Positions 17,386 through 26,673 are shown, counted from the first letter of the stretch. The stretch is DNA of 40,159 nt from an archaeon (GCA_018671515.1 JABHHN010000045.1:1-40159); one strand, 5' to 3'. The notes: generated from the sequence alone by a model not told the origin. Numbers and translations: made by a program.

Positions 17386-19476
17386 TTATATATTTCTTTG
17401 TTCTACAACTGCATTTGATGCTATTTCATCTGAATTACATAGTGCCTTTAAATCTTCATCTAAAATTTGATTACAACATGCTTCTCTTGCAGTATCTGCT
17501 TCCATGCCTGTTTTTTCAAACATATAATTTATATAATCTTTATACTCAAAACCTTCATCATCATAATACTCTCCAGAAGTATCTACTTCACCTAATTCAA
17601 TATATGAGCACTCTTCTTTTAAACAAGAATTTTTTACATCCAAATCATCTAAATCACTACATCTATGAGGATATTCTTCAATTAAATAATTTTTATATCC
17701 AAGTTCAAATATTTTTTCAAGGTAATATATCTGTATTGGATTATAATAATCATCAGAATATCTATGACCATAACCCATTACATCATTTCCACAAGGACTA
17801 AATTCATTTTTATATGATTCATCATTAGTAGAATCCCTGGTATGATGTGGAAAACAACCCATATTCCAATTATATTCAGGTTCACCATTTCTATCTAACT
17901 CACCTATACGATGACATTTAAATCTATCCTTTGGAAGATGACTCCATATAGGACATACTTTATTTTGATCTACTGGTTTTCTATTTTTAAATGAAGAAGT
18001 AGGTATATCAGGATGATAATATGCATTCCAATTTAATATTTCACTTTTTTTAAAATATTTAATTACTTCATTAGAAACTTTAGTTTTCAAAAAATTTGTA
18101 TGAAAGAATTTAAATGAATGACCTAATTCATGTGTTATTAAAACTTCATTACCTGCATTCCCTATAAATGAATGACCTAATGATAATGTATTCCCACTAA
18201 TCTCATCTATTTCCCAATTTGAATATCCACCACCATAATAATAATCCGATTTAACTAATTGTATAATTATAACATTTTCTGTTTTAGGACATAATGATGC
18301 TATTTCTCTTGTTATTTTATCATTTACTGTTTGGTCACCTAATGAATATGTTGTACTATCTACTCTACAAAAATCATATTTATCATCATCATTTTTAATC
18401 ATATCTCCTTCTTTTTTTCTTTCACTCCAAATATTTGTTATTTGATATTCATTTGGATAATTAACGAAAGGTTCTTTGATTTTTATATACTCATAAAACC
18501 TTTGTACATCCTCTTCAAATTTTGTTTTACCTATTTCTGTTATCCCATAATTACAAGGAACAAATATTATTTGTAATTTTGGTTTAATATTTGAAGGATT
18601 AATAAAAGTACACCCACAATTACATTTTTCTTTTTTTGAAGTTCCAATTAAGTGTATTTTATCACCAACCTCATCTCCTTGATAAACCTCACAATCATCA
18701 CAAGAAGGTGTTGTTGGATCATAATCACAATGATCTAAAATTATATCAGAGTTTATTCCTATCTGAAAAACCCTATTTAATTGTTCATCAGTACAATCTA
18801 TAATACCATCTTTATCCCAATCAACATCTAAAATTTCATTAAGACGTTCCTTTTTTAATTCTTCATCATTTAAAATAAGAATTTCAATCCAACCTCGTTC
18901 CATATCACATTTATAAACTCTATTTTTACCTTTAATTACATCATCATTAGTCTCTAAATTACATTGTAAAAAATAATCATCATTACAAATATACCAATCT
19001 CCTTGAACATTATTAAAAGTTTTAGGAGCCAATAAATCTCCTGTTTTAGAACATTTTAATGTCCACATTTCATTAATACATTCAAAATTTAAAAACCCAT
19101 GCATTTTAAAAATTTCATGAATTCTATCTCCTGTACATTCTCTTGCTTTAAATACTCCATTTTCATTTATACAAACAAATTTTTGATTATTTAATAACTT
19201 ATATTCAAAATCACATTTTTTTGATTGTTCTAATTCAATTTCTGTAATACATTCTTTCCATTGACCATTACTACAACAATATTCTTTTATTTGTTGATCA
19301 TTTGATTCACATTTTCTCCAATAACCTTCATAACAAAATAGTTCATTTTCTACTTCTCCTTTTCCAAGTACATTTTCATCATAACACGCAACTAAACTAT
19401 TATTTGGAAAAATTAAAGAACAAGAACTGACAAAAAATATAACAAATATAAACAGTATAAAAAAATATTTTTTCAT
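17386..19476 (-). CDS. Cys-rich lipoprotein with metzincin-type protease site
   Basis: 696 aa. A hydrophobic signal with a lipobox-like FVSSC (about residues 15-19) suggests a membrane-anchored extracellular lipoprotein. The first 200 residues are Cys-rich repeats with aromatic/Lys content. A DWDKDGIIDC Ca-binding motif (about 218-227) matches the type in the 897-aa protein. The protease core has HELGHSFKFFH at 449-459, i.e. HExxHxxxxxH, and a candidate Met-turn VMGYGH with Met567. Metzincins normally have Gly at the third residue after HExxH; here it is Lys456. Cys residues in the C-terminal 100 residues suggest a disulfide-stabilised tail. Role unknown; pilus or surface-protein processing, or attack on neighbouring cells, are possible. 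Confidence 0.72.
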   Translation of the reverse strand: MKKYFFILFIFVIFFVSSCSLIFPNNSLVACYDENVLGKGEVENELFCYEGYWRKCESNDQQIKEYCCSNGQWKECITEIELEQSKKCDFEYKLLNNQKFVCINENGVFKARECTGDRIHEIFKMHGFLNFECINEMWTLKCSKTGDLLAPKTFNNVQGDWYICNDDYFLQCNLETNDDVIKGKNRVYKCDMERGWIEILILNDEELKKERLNEILDVDWDKDGIIDCTDEQLNRVFQIGINSDIILDHCDYDPTTPSCDDCEVYQGDEVGDKIHLIGTSKKEKCNCGCTFINPSNIKPKLQIIFVPCNYGITEIGKTKFEEDVQRFYEYIKIKEPFVNYPNEYQITNIWSERKKEGDMIKNDDDKYDFCRVDSTTYSLGDQTVNDKITREIASLCPKTENVIIIQLVKSDYYYGGGYSNWEIDEISGNTLSLGHSFIGNAGNEVLITHELGHSFKFFHTNFLKTKVSNEVIKYFKKSEILNWNAYYHPDIPTSSFKNRKPVDQNKVCPIWSHLPKDRFKCHRIGELDRNGEPEYNWNMGCFPHHTRDSTNDESYKNEFSPCGNDVMGYGHRYSDDYYNPIQIYYLEKIFELGYKNYLIEEYPHRCSDLDDLDVKNSCLKEECSYIELGEVDTSGEYYDDEGFEYKDYINYMFEKTGMEADTAREACCNQILDEDLKALCNSDEIASNAVVEQRNI

Positions 19477-19564
19477 CTACATAAAAACATATTTGTATGA
19501 TATTTAAAGATTATCATAATATTTTTATTTCTACATCTATTATCATTTCATTAGGTGATTTAAT

Positions 19565-19861
19565 ATGACATATTCAAAATCTTTTCCAAGGACAACAGAT
19601 AAATCCACATATCCTATATGGGAAGAAATAAAATTAACTGATGTTGAAGAAACAGAACAAGAAGTCAGAACAAGAAAAGAAAATATCAATCTTATGAAAG
19701 AATGTATTACAGATGCAAAAGAAATTATTGAAAATAAAGGATTAAAAGATTATCAGACTGATGTAATTAATATGGCGATTTCTTTATTTGAGAAAAGAGC
19801 ATCACATGTTGTATATTACAAGGAAGAAAAAGCAAAAGAAAAATTTGATAAAAATATTTAA
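19565..19861 (+). CDS. Small conserved archaeal hypothetical protein
   Basis: 98 aa, soluble and charged, predicted mostly helical from residue 25. It begins with an aromatic/basic YSKSFPRTTDKSTYPIWEE segment and has ECITDAKEIIENKGL and LFEKRASHVVYYKEEKAKEKF motifs. I recognise the style of a small protein common in DPANN genomes but not a function. A good AGGTGAT site (19553-19559) precedes ATG 19565. Its stop region overlaps that of the next, convergent gene by 4 bp. Confidence 0.75.
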   Translation: MTYSKSFPRTTDKSTYPIWEEIKLTDVEETEQEVRTRKENINLMKECITDAKEIIENKGLKDYQTDVINMAISLFEKRASHVVYYKEEKAKEKFDKNI

Positions 19862-20154
19862 TTAAAAAAAGATTTTATTACTTCCCATAAAGTTCTTTTT
19901 GGTGCATTCTTTTTTTTTGTTTCTAATTCAACAAATAATTCTGGATCTGCATTTGTCATACTTGCCATTGATGCAAAAAACATTGTTCCAAAAACAAGTG
20001 CAAAAGCAACACCCCATCCTTTATTTATTCCCCATGCCTCAGACTTAGGAATTATCAATAAAGCAGAAATCATAAATCCCATCATGCTTACAGCCATATA
20101 TCCACCTGATAACGGAGCCATCCTGTATTTTTTCAATTCTTTTTTCTTAGCCAT
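19858..20154 (-). CDS. Small two-helix membrane protein
   Basis: 98 aa from ATG 20154, chosen because ACCTC on the plus strand (20163-20167) gives a GAGGT ribosome site 8 nt upstream; an upstream TTG at 20163 would overlap that site. It has a basic head (AKKKELKKYR), two membrane segments at about 16-36 and 43-65, and a basic tail ending ELETKKKNAPKRTLWEVIKSFF. No known function. Confidence 0.7.
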   Translation of the reverse strand: MAKKKELKKYRMAPLSGGYMAVSMMGFMISALLIIPKSEAWGINKGWGVAFALVFGTMFFASMASMTNADPELFVELETKKKNAPKRTLWEVIKSFFN

Positions 20155-20250
20155 GATCATCAACCTCTTTTATATGATTTTTTAGAAGTCTGAAATATAT
20201 AAATTTAGTGATTGGTCAAATTTAAATATTAAAAACTAATCTCTACCATT

Positions 20251-21417
20251 ATGGCAGAAGACATCACAGCTCATATTGGATTTATTGGAGGTAGTGGATT
20301 AGAGGAACTTATTTCTAAAGAAGATGGTTTTGAAGATGTTAAATCATATTATAATATATTTACACCTGAAGGAAGAATTTCTAAATTAGATGTTGGAACA
20401 AAAGATGGTAAAAAAGTATATTTTATATCCAGACATGGAAGAGACAGAGAATATAGTCCAAATAATGTACCGTATAATGCATATATGTGGCTTTTTGCAA
20501 ATGCAAAAAGAATTGAACCATTTTTAAATGAAAAAGAAGGAATCCCTGAATTATTTAATGCTAGTTACTTAAAAAAATTTCCTCATTTAAAAGATGAAAA
20601 AGGAATAGATCTAAGAACAGAAGTTCAACTTGAATTTAAAACAAAAAAAGAAATTGAAAAATATAAAGTTGATCATGTATTTGCATTTTCAGCTACTGGT
20701 TCTTATGATGATAAAGTTCCATTAGGTGCATTTATTATTAATGATAGTATTGGAATGGGTGTTGGTGATAGTCCGATTACTCCTTTTGATTTAAAAGATT
20801 CTCAACATCCAATTCCTGAATTAGGTATTGAAAAAAAAGGCATTGATTTTTTAAGTGAAGTAGGAACAGAATTAAATTATGAAATACACAATGGTATATA
20901 TTTAATGAATACAGCAGGTGAAGCATTTGAATCTGCTTGGCAAGTTGCTAATCAACAATATCCCGCAAGAGCTCACGAGGCTTTTATGAAATTTTTTGAA
21001 AAAACAAAAGATTCCAAAAAATGGAGAGTAAGAACTGCATATAAAGGTGCAGATTGGTTATTTGATGGAGAATTAACAAAATTATATGATGGATTAAATT
21101 ACCCTGGTTCAGAACATCTAAAAATTGCTGGAATGCAAGTTGGTATGACTTCATTCAATGAAGCAGCTCTTGCTTCTCAATTAGGAATGAAATATAACTT
21201 AATTTCTGCACCTGTAAATTGGGGTGTTGGAATGAACCCTGAAGACTTTAAATTTTCAAAACATTTACTTACTCCTCATTTCGAACAACAATTAGGAGTT
21301 CAAAGTGTTGATCTATCTGTAGTTTCTCATGATTTAACTGAAAAAGTTATGGAAGAATATAAACCTTTAATTAAAACATACGCATCAGGAATTATAAAAA
21401 ACTATCAACCAAATTAA
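20251..21417 (+). CDS. Divergent purine nucleoside/MTA phosphorylase family protein
   Basis: 388 aa. It starts with the family phosphate-binding IGFIGGSGLEEL, then ISRHGRDREYSPNNVPYNAY (cf. RHGRxHxxPPxxVNYRAN), SATGS (cf. VGSL) and NTAGEAFESAWQ (cf. TEGPRFET). It ends with VGMTSFNEAALASQLGMKYNLIS, the adenine/purine-site region of MTA phosphorylase and PNP. These enzymes cleave methylthioadenosine or purine nucleosides with phosphate. It is 100 or more residues longer than usual (260-290). An extra 50-60 residues lie between the RHGR and SATGS motifs, and further insertions occur around 250-285. Substrate uncertain. Convergent with lysE, 5 bp apart. Confidence 0.75.
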   Translation: MAEDITAHIGFIGGSGLEELISKEDGFEDVKSYYNIFTPEGRISKLDVGTKDGKKVYFISRHGRDREYSPNNVPYNAYMWLFANAKRIEPFLNEKEGIPELFNASYLKKFPHLKDEKGIDLRTEVQLEFKTKKEIEKYKVDHVFAFSATGSYDDKVPLGAFIINDSIGMGVGDSPITPFDLKDSQHPIPELGIEKKGIDFLSEVGTELNYEIHNGIYLMNTAGEAFESAWQVANQQYPARAHEAFMKFFEKTKDSKKWRVRTAYKGADWLFDGELTKLYDGLNYPGSEHLKIAGMQVGMTSFNEAALASQLGMKYNLISAPVNWGVGMNPEDFKFSKHLLTPHFEQQLGVQSVDLSVVSHDLTEKVMEEYKPLIKTYASGIIKNYQPN

Positions 21418-21422
21418 TTTAA

Positions 21423-22025
21423 TCAAACCAAACTTATTCCTTTAATCAAGAGTTTTATAGAAAACACCATCAAAAATAATCCTAAAAACCTAATTGTATA
21501 AACAAAGTATTTTGATTTTAATAAAGATCTAGACTTGTTTATAAAATGAATAAATATAAAATTTGAAATAACAAATGTTCCTAATTCTAATACAACAAAA
21601 AGAAATCCTAATAGGAAACTTTTAGTTCCCAATATTATAGGTACTCCTATAGTTATCCAAAATATATACATATTTGGATTGAGATATTGAGTAATTATCG
21701 CCTTTTTGAAAGATTGAGGTTTTACTTTTTTAATACTTATCTCTACTTTCTTATAAACAATATTTTGTATTGCCATATACCCTAAAAACAAACCCCCAAG
21801 TAAAGATAGTCCACCAATAAACATATTTGATAAATTAGATAGAAAAAATATTGCTAAAAATATAATTGGTAAATCTGTAACAAAAGGAATTATTGCAACT
21901 TTCATACCTTCCTTCTTACCATGCTGCAGTGTTTCAGAAATAATTAATGCCATCAATGGACCAGGAATCATTGCTCCATTTATTCCTAAAATTATTGCTG
22001 TAACAAAAATTGATAAATCAACCAT
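21423..22025 (-). CDS. LysE/RhtB-family amino acid exporter, copy 2
   Basis: 200 aa with about six membrane segments. The N-terminal NGAMIPGPLMALIISETLQHGKK contains the family PGP motif, followed by the IPFVTD segment. LysE/RhtB proteins expel amino acids or their derivatives. It is closely related to the upstream copy (shared LIISETLQHG.KEGMKVAI), so a local duplication. Last gene of the trp-region transcript, 21 bp after its sister, with an AAGGT site before its ATG. Confidence 0.87.
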   Translation of the reverse strand: MVDLSIFVTAIILGINGAMIPGPLMALIISETLQHGKKEGMKVAIIPFVTDLPIIFLAIFFLSNLSNMFIGGLSLLGGLFLGYMAIQNIVYKKVEISIKKVKPQSFKKAIITQYLNPNMYIFWITIGVPIILGTKSFLLGFLFVVLELGTFVISNFIFIHFINKSRSLLKSKYFVYTIRFLGLFLMVFSIKLLIKGISLV

Positions 22026-22046
22026 ATTTAATACCTTAATAAACCT

Positions 22047-22664
22047 CTAAATAACTCCAATCAAACCCAATCCATTCTTTCCCAGATACAAAGCATACAC
22101 AAACAATAATCCACCAAGCACTCTCATTGTTAAAATATATTCTCTACTTTTTAGAACTTTCCTTGCTTTACCAACTAATAATACCCATCCTAAATTTATC
22201 CCTATTACAACTGTATAAAATGATATTAAAAAAGAACTTTTCATACCTAAATTTGGTGCTTTAATAATAATCGGTGCAGCTATTGAAAACCAAAATATGT
22301 ATAGATTTGGATTAAGAAGATTTGTTGTTATTCCTTTGATTAATGACTGTGGTTTTACTTTTTTTATATCTATTTTTACTTCTTTTAATTTAAGCATAGT
22401 TATTGCAAGATATGTCAAATAACTGCCCCCAATCAATGAAACAATTCCTGTAAACGTTGTAATTTGTGAAAGTCTTGATGTAATGATTATTGCTATAATC
22501 ATCACAGGAGCATCAGTTATAAGTGGAGCAATAGCAACTTTCATACCCTCTTTTATTCCATGTTGTAATGTCTCAGAAATTATAAGTGCTAAAAGTGGAC
22601 CAGGAGATATACCTGCAGCTATTCCAAAAATTATACCTGAAACTATTAAAGAAAAATCAAACAT
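22047..22664 (-). CDS. LysE/RhtB-family amino acid exporter, copy 1
   Basis: 205 aa with six predicted membrane segments, ISPGPLLALIISETLQHG near the N-terminus and a TDAPVMI segment. It lies 2 bp after trpS and so is translated from the same message as the Trp genes. Export of tryptophan, an intermediate such as anthranilate or another amino acid is possible; co-transcription favours an aromatic or indole-related cargo, as inference only. Confidence 0.87.
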   Translation of the reverse strand: MFDFSLIVSGIIFGIAAGISPGPLLALIISETLQHGIKEGMKVAIAPLITDAPVMIIAIIITSRLSQITTFTGIVSLIGGSYLTYLAITMLKLKEVKIDIKKVKPQSLIKGITTNLLNPNLYIFWFSIAAPIIIKAPNLGMKSSFLISFYTVVIGINLGWVLLVGKARKVLKSREYILTMRVLGGLLFVYALYLGKNGLGLIGVI

Positions 22665-22666
22665 AA

Positions 22667-24439
22667 TTAATCCCTTAACATGAATTTTTCAATATTTTTT
22701 CTTGCAATTTCTTTTTTCTTTCTATGTTCTTCCAAGAAATTATTTAGTTTATCAATTAATATCTGTTTTAATTCACCAGAAAGTAATTTTCCAGATTTAT
22801 AATCATTATAGATTTTTTCAAGCTTCTTATCATCTTCCTCAAAGAATGTCAACCATTGATATGAAACATCAATATCTGGATTTCCACCAAATTTTCTATG
22901 TTCTTCAAGTGTATCTCCTCCACCCGAAAAAGCATGCTTCATTATCTTCTTTCTTACAGTCTTTGGAGAGTCATCAGTAAATATTGCTGTGCTTTCTGCT
23001 GAAGATGACATTTTCCCTTGTGCGCCCATTCCTTGTAATCCTGGAAGGAATCTACAAAGTATTGTTGCAGGTTTATAATACCCTAAACTCTCAGCAACAT
23101 CTCTTGTCAATCTGAAATGTACATCTTGATCAATTGCACAAGGAATCAAAACTCTTGTCTTTTTCTTCTCCATTACACTTGGAAGAACTGCTGGAACTGA
23201 CTGCATTGCTGTATAGAATATTATTCCAATATTTTTATCATTTCCAAATCCAAATGTTGATTTTATTGTTGAAAAAGTTATTTTTTTTGCTATTTTACAT
23301 GCATGAGAATACATGTGTCCTGCATATTCAGTATTTAGGAAAATATGTGTCTTTTTTGGATCAAATCCAAGTGCAATTATATCCAATATATTTTCATACG
23401 CCCATTTCTTTGTCTCTGCCAAAGTAAGATTATCTTTTGCCAAAAACTTTTCTTCATCAGGAATCTGAAATAATAATGGTACATCAAATTTATCTTGCAA
23501 CCATTTTGTAAACATCCATACAAAAAGATGACCCATGTGAACAGGTCCACTTGGTGCTCGTCCAGTATAAAGATAAAACTTATCACCTTTCTTGTAGTCT
23601 TTTAGTATCTCATCAAAATACATATGTGAATAGAATATTTTTCTTTTCAAATATGGATGATCTGATTTTACAACTGATTTGAACTCTTTTAATATTTTAT
23701 TATCCAGTTTTTTTGTACCAAACTGTCTCACTAATTTATCATAATCAATATCTCCTTTTACATCCCATGGAGTCACAATAAAATTATTTGTTTCTTCTAC
23801 TTCAAAAAGTTCAATTGTTGTTTTTTCACCTGAAATAATTTTTGTATATTTTTTAATATCACTAACAATTTTATCTATATCATTATCACTTATACTAATG
23901 TCTGACCATACTAAAAAAAGAACATCTTTTGAATTTTTATCAATCAAAGTTGATTTTCCTGCACCATATAGATGACTGATTAATACTTCTTCTTTTTGTT
24001 TTAATAATATATCATCAGGTTTTATTTTCATAGATTTCCCATCCATGTAAATAAAATCTTCACCACCAATTGACAAATCAAATACTAATTTATCATCTAA
24101 TTTATCAATATCCTGAGCAGACATAATAGTACAATTCTTTAATTCTGTCATAAAAAATAAATCTTTTATTGCAGAATGTTTAGGAATTTCTTTTCCTTTA
24201 GCAATTGTTTTTAATTGATATTCTAATGGAAATGATTTATTATAATTCTTAAAAAACATAGAACGTTCTTCAATTTGTTCATTAAATTTATCAAAATTTT
24301 TCACAATATATTCTTCTACTTTCTTCTTTTCCTTTTCCAAATCTTTGCTATGTTTATTCTCCAAATTCTTTATAACAATACCATAAAATCTTGAATTTGG
24401 AAATTTTAGTGATAATCTTTTAGTTTTAGTTATTTTCAT
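22667..24439 (-). CDS. trpS: Tryptophanyl-tRNA synthetase fused to a B3/B4 domain
   Basis: 590 aa from ATG 24439, which has GAGGT 4 nt upstream; an upstream ATG at 24484 would overlap the previous gene by 32 bp. Residues about 215-590 are a complete archaeal/eukaryotic-type TrpRS: FIVTPWDV, HIGH-type HMGH at 301-304 and KMSSS at 476-480. It charges tRNA-Trp. Residues about 1-205 are a PheRS-beta-like B3/B4 domain: SFPLEYQLKTIAKGKEIP, a DxD-containing AQDIDKLDD, and GGEDFIYMDG. B3/B4 domains in PheRS edit mischarged tRNA and also occur alone. TrpRS has no known editing domain, so the fusion is notable. Both parts are in one frame with no repeat at the joint. Confidence 0.88.
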   Translation of the reverse strand: MKITKTKRLSLKFPNSRFYGIVIKNLENKHSKDLEKEKKKVEEYIVKNFDKFNEQIEERSMFFKNYNKSFPLEYQLKTIAKGKEIPKHSAIKDLFFMTELKNCTIMSAQDIDKLDDKLVFDLSIGGEDFIYMDGKSMKIKPDDILLKQKEEVLISHLYGAGKSTLIDKNSKDVLFLVWSDISISDNDIDKIVSDIKKYTKIISGEKTTIELFEVEETNNFIVTPWDVKGDIDYDKLVRQFGTKKLDNKILKEFKSVVKSDHPYLKRKIFYSHMYFDEILKDYKKGDKFYLYTGRAPSGPVHMGHLFVWMFTKWLQDKFDVPLLFQIPDEEKFLAKDNLTLAETKKWAYENILDIIALGFDPKKTHIFLNTEYAGHMYSHACKIAKKITFSTIKSTFGFGNDKNIGIIFYTAMQSVPAVLPSVMEKKKTRVLIPCAIDQDVHFRLTRDVAESLGYYKPATILCRFLPGLQGMGAQGKMSSSAESTAIFTDDSPKTVRKKIMKHAFSGGGDTLEEHRKFGGNPDIDVSYQWLTFFEEDDKKLEKIYNDYKSGKLLSGELKQILIDKLNNFLEEHRKKKEIARKNIEKFMLRD

Positions 24440-24452
24440 ATTGACCTCATTA

Positions 24453-25190
24453 TTATTCATTATTATATAATTCTTTCTTTTCAAATGTCATAATCATAAA
24501 CTCCGGAACATCATAAGGATCTGTCCAACCATATTTTTTTACAAATTCTTCAGTAAATGGTGGATATTCTGTAAACTTATGAATAAAACTATATTTTTCA
24601 AATATATTTTTATAATCTCTTTCTGATCTAATATAAACAGGAATTAAAATATTTTTTTTAAGTTTTATATTTGACATTTCAATATCCTTGTATTTTTCAA
24701 TTTTTGCAAAATCTATTCCTTTTTTTGAATATTGTTTAATAATCTCTGGATTAAAAACTGCAAAAATTAATATTCCATTTTTATTTAGTAATTCATTAAA
24801 TATTGAAACATGTTTTTGAATATCATCAATAAATTGAAAGACCATTATTGAAACAATCAAATCAAATTTTTTATTTATATTTTTTAATTTACTCGTGTCT
24901 CCTACTAAATAATCTATTTCTTTTGGAGAATTAGATTTTGCAATGTTAATCATTTCATTTGAAATATCCATACCAGTTACTTTAAATCCTAATGAATTTA
25001 ATTTATTAGAAAATCCGCCTGTTCCACAACCATAATCTAATACTTCATTATTATTTTGTTTAAAATTTTTATTTATTTCTGACAATATTACAGGCCAAGC
25101 AATAACAATATTATCTGCTGCACCTGGATCTATTTCATCATCTTTATGAGTATTAAATTTATTTGCTAACTTATCCCAACTTTCTTTCAT
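24453..25190 (-). CDS. Class I SAM-dependent methyltransferase
   Basis: 245 aa. SAM-binding motif I is VLDYGCGTGGFSNKL, the acidic motif II is VTGMDISNEMI, and later motifs include FDLIVSIMVFQFI. The substrate is not recognisable; the fold is UbiE/Coq5-like. It overlaps the YggS gene by 4 bp and precedes trpS by 13 bp, so it belongs to the trp supra-operon. Role in tryptophan metabolism unknown. Confidence 0.8.
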   Translation of the reverse strand: MKESWDKLANKFNTHKDDEIDPGAADNIVIAWPVILSEINKNFKQNNNEVLDYGCGTGGFSNKLNSLGFKVTGMDISNEMINIAKSNSPKEIDYLVGDTSKLKNINKKFDLIVSIMVFQFIDDIQKHVSIFNELLNKNGILIFAVFNPEIIKQYSKKGIDFAKIEKYKDIEMSNIKLKKNILIPVYIRSERDYKNIFEKYSFIHKFTEYPPFTEEFVKKYGWTDPYDVPEFMIMTFEKKELYNNE

Positions 25191-25831
25191 TTTCTTTCCC
25201 CAAATATTGCTATTCCGATTCTTACCATATTAGAACCTTCCTCAATTGCAACTTCATAATCATTTGTCATTCCCATTGATAATATTTCATAATCATATTT
25301 ATCAAATATTTCTTTCATCATCTTAAAATAAACTCTTGTATCTTCTGCCTCCTTAAAAAACGGAGCCATACACATAAATCCTTTAATATTTATATTTTCA
25401 AAATGTTTTATTTGTTCAATAAATTTTTCAACTTCATCTGAAAAAAGTCCATATTTTTGTTCTTGTTTTGCAATATTGACTTGTATTAAAATATCCTGCA
25501 CCTTATCAATCTGTTTTGCTCTTTTATTTATTTCTTCAACTAATTTTATTGAATCAATTGTTTGTATCAAATCAAATATTTTAACTGCATTTTTTACTTT
25601 ATTTGTCTGCAGATGACCAATAAACTGATATTTTACATTTTTTTCTTTGAAATAATTAATCAACATATCATATTTTTCAATTGATTCCTGGATCCTATTT
25701 TCAGCAATAATTTTTACACCTAGTTCTATTGCCTTTTTTATTTCATCTATTGATTTTCTTTTTGAAACTGCAACCAATTTTACATTACTTGGTAATTTTT
25801 CAAATATTTTTTCTAAATTTTTTTTAATCAT
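25187..25831 (-). CDS. YggS/PROSC-type PLP-homeostasis protein
   Basis: 214 aa, full length. Pyridoxal-phosphate-binding TIM-barrel protein without enzymatic activity that buffers PLP. PLP lysine region VKLVAVSKRKS, then GVKIIAENRIQES, YQFIGHLQTNKVKN and MGMTNDYEVAIEEGSNMVRIG, which binds the phosphate. Its place in an operon with PLP-dependent TrpB is sensible. It overlaps the genes on both sides by 4 bp. Confidence 0.92.
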   Translation of the reverse strand: MIKKNLEKIFEKLPSNVKLVAVSKRKSIDEIKKAIELGVKIIAENRIQESIEKYDMLINYFKEKNVKYQFIGHLQTNKVKNAVKIFDLIQTIDSIKLVEEINKRAKQIDKVQDILIQVNIAKQEQKYGLFSDEVEKFIEQIKHFENINIKGFMCMAPFFKEAEDTRVYFKMMKEIFDKYDYEILSMGMTNDYEVAIEEGSNMVRIGIAIFGERK

Positions 25832-26673
25832 TTTTGTGCAATCAAGAATAATATTCCTGGACCTATTCTTTCATAATATTTTATATTCATTTTTTCTTGT
25901 ATTGATTCTCTAATTTTTTTATAATCCCTAAAAAATTCAATACCATGAAATAGAGGTTGTCTATGTGTATGATTAAATGTCATCTTATCTTCTATTTCAA
26001 TCTTATCAGTCAGATCTAAATAATAAAATAATCCATCTTTCTTTAATATTCGAAATACTTCTTGAATGAATGTTTCAAAATTCTCAACATGATGACCCAC
26101 AATAGAACATTCAACAATGTCAATAGAATTATCTTCAATTCTTAATTTATTATCTTCTGAAATATCATTTAAATCAAATGGTGGATGAATCTCTAATTGT
26201 GGTATGCATTTTTTTGATTCTTTAAGGAATTTTTGATGGATGTCAATCCCAATTATTGAACTTGTATTTGTCAAATATTTAGTATAACCATATGCAGTTT
26301 TTCCATCTCCAATTCCAATAGAAACAACTTTTAGATTCTCTTTTTTCTTAATCTGTTCTGAAATTTTCTCTATCAATAAATTTTGTCCAAATTTAATCTG
26401 ATTTACTTTTCTATTATCTTTTTCAAAATCAAAATTTTTACCAAATTCTAAATTATTCTGAATATTTTGTTCATCAACATGTAATTTTTTTGAATTTTTT
26501 ATATATTCTAATAAAATTTCTTCTGGAAAAATGTCTTCTAAATTAACATATTCTTCATTTAGCTTTGATAATTTTAGATAATTTGTATAATTCTTGTTCA
26601 AAATAAGATAGACATCTCTGACTTGCTTTGCAAAATCTACTGTTTCTATTTTATTATCATCTTTTAATTTCAT
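25828..26673 (-). CDS. SAM-dependent methyltransferase
   Basis: 281 aa. A non-catalytic helical N-terminus (about 1-90) precedes motif I VVSIGIGDGKTAYGY and IIGIDIHQKFL. The later IVECSIVGHHVENFETFI and LKKDGLFYYLDL blocks are typical of class I small-molecule methyltransferases. The target is unknown. It overlaps trpA by 4 bp and YggS by 4 bp and so is the first gene after the Trp enzymes. Not similar in detail to the second methyltransferase. Confidence 0.8.
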   Translation of the reverse strand: MKLKDDNKIETVDFAKQVRDVYLILNKNYTNYLKLSKLNEEYVNLEDIFPEEILLEYIKNSKKLHVDEQNIQNNLEFGKNFDFEKDNRKVNQIKFGQNLLIEKISEQIKKKENLKVVSIGIGDGKTAYGYTKYLTNTSSIIGIDIHQKFLKESKKCIPQLEIHPPFDLNDISEDNKLRIEDNSIDIVECSIVGHHVENFETFIQEVFRILKKDGLFYYLDLTDKIEIEDKMTFNHTHRQPLFHGIEFFRDYKKIRESIQEKMNIKYYERIGPGILFLIAQK

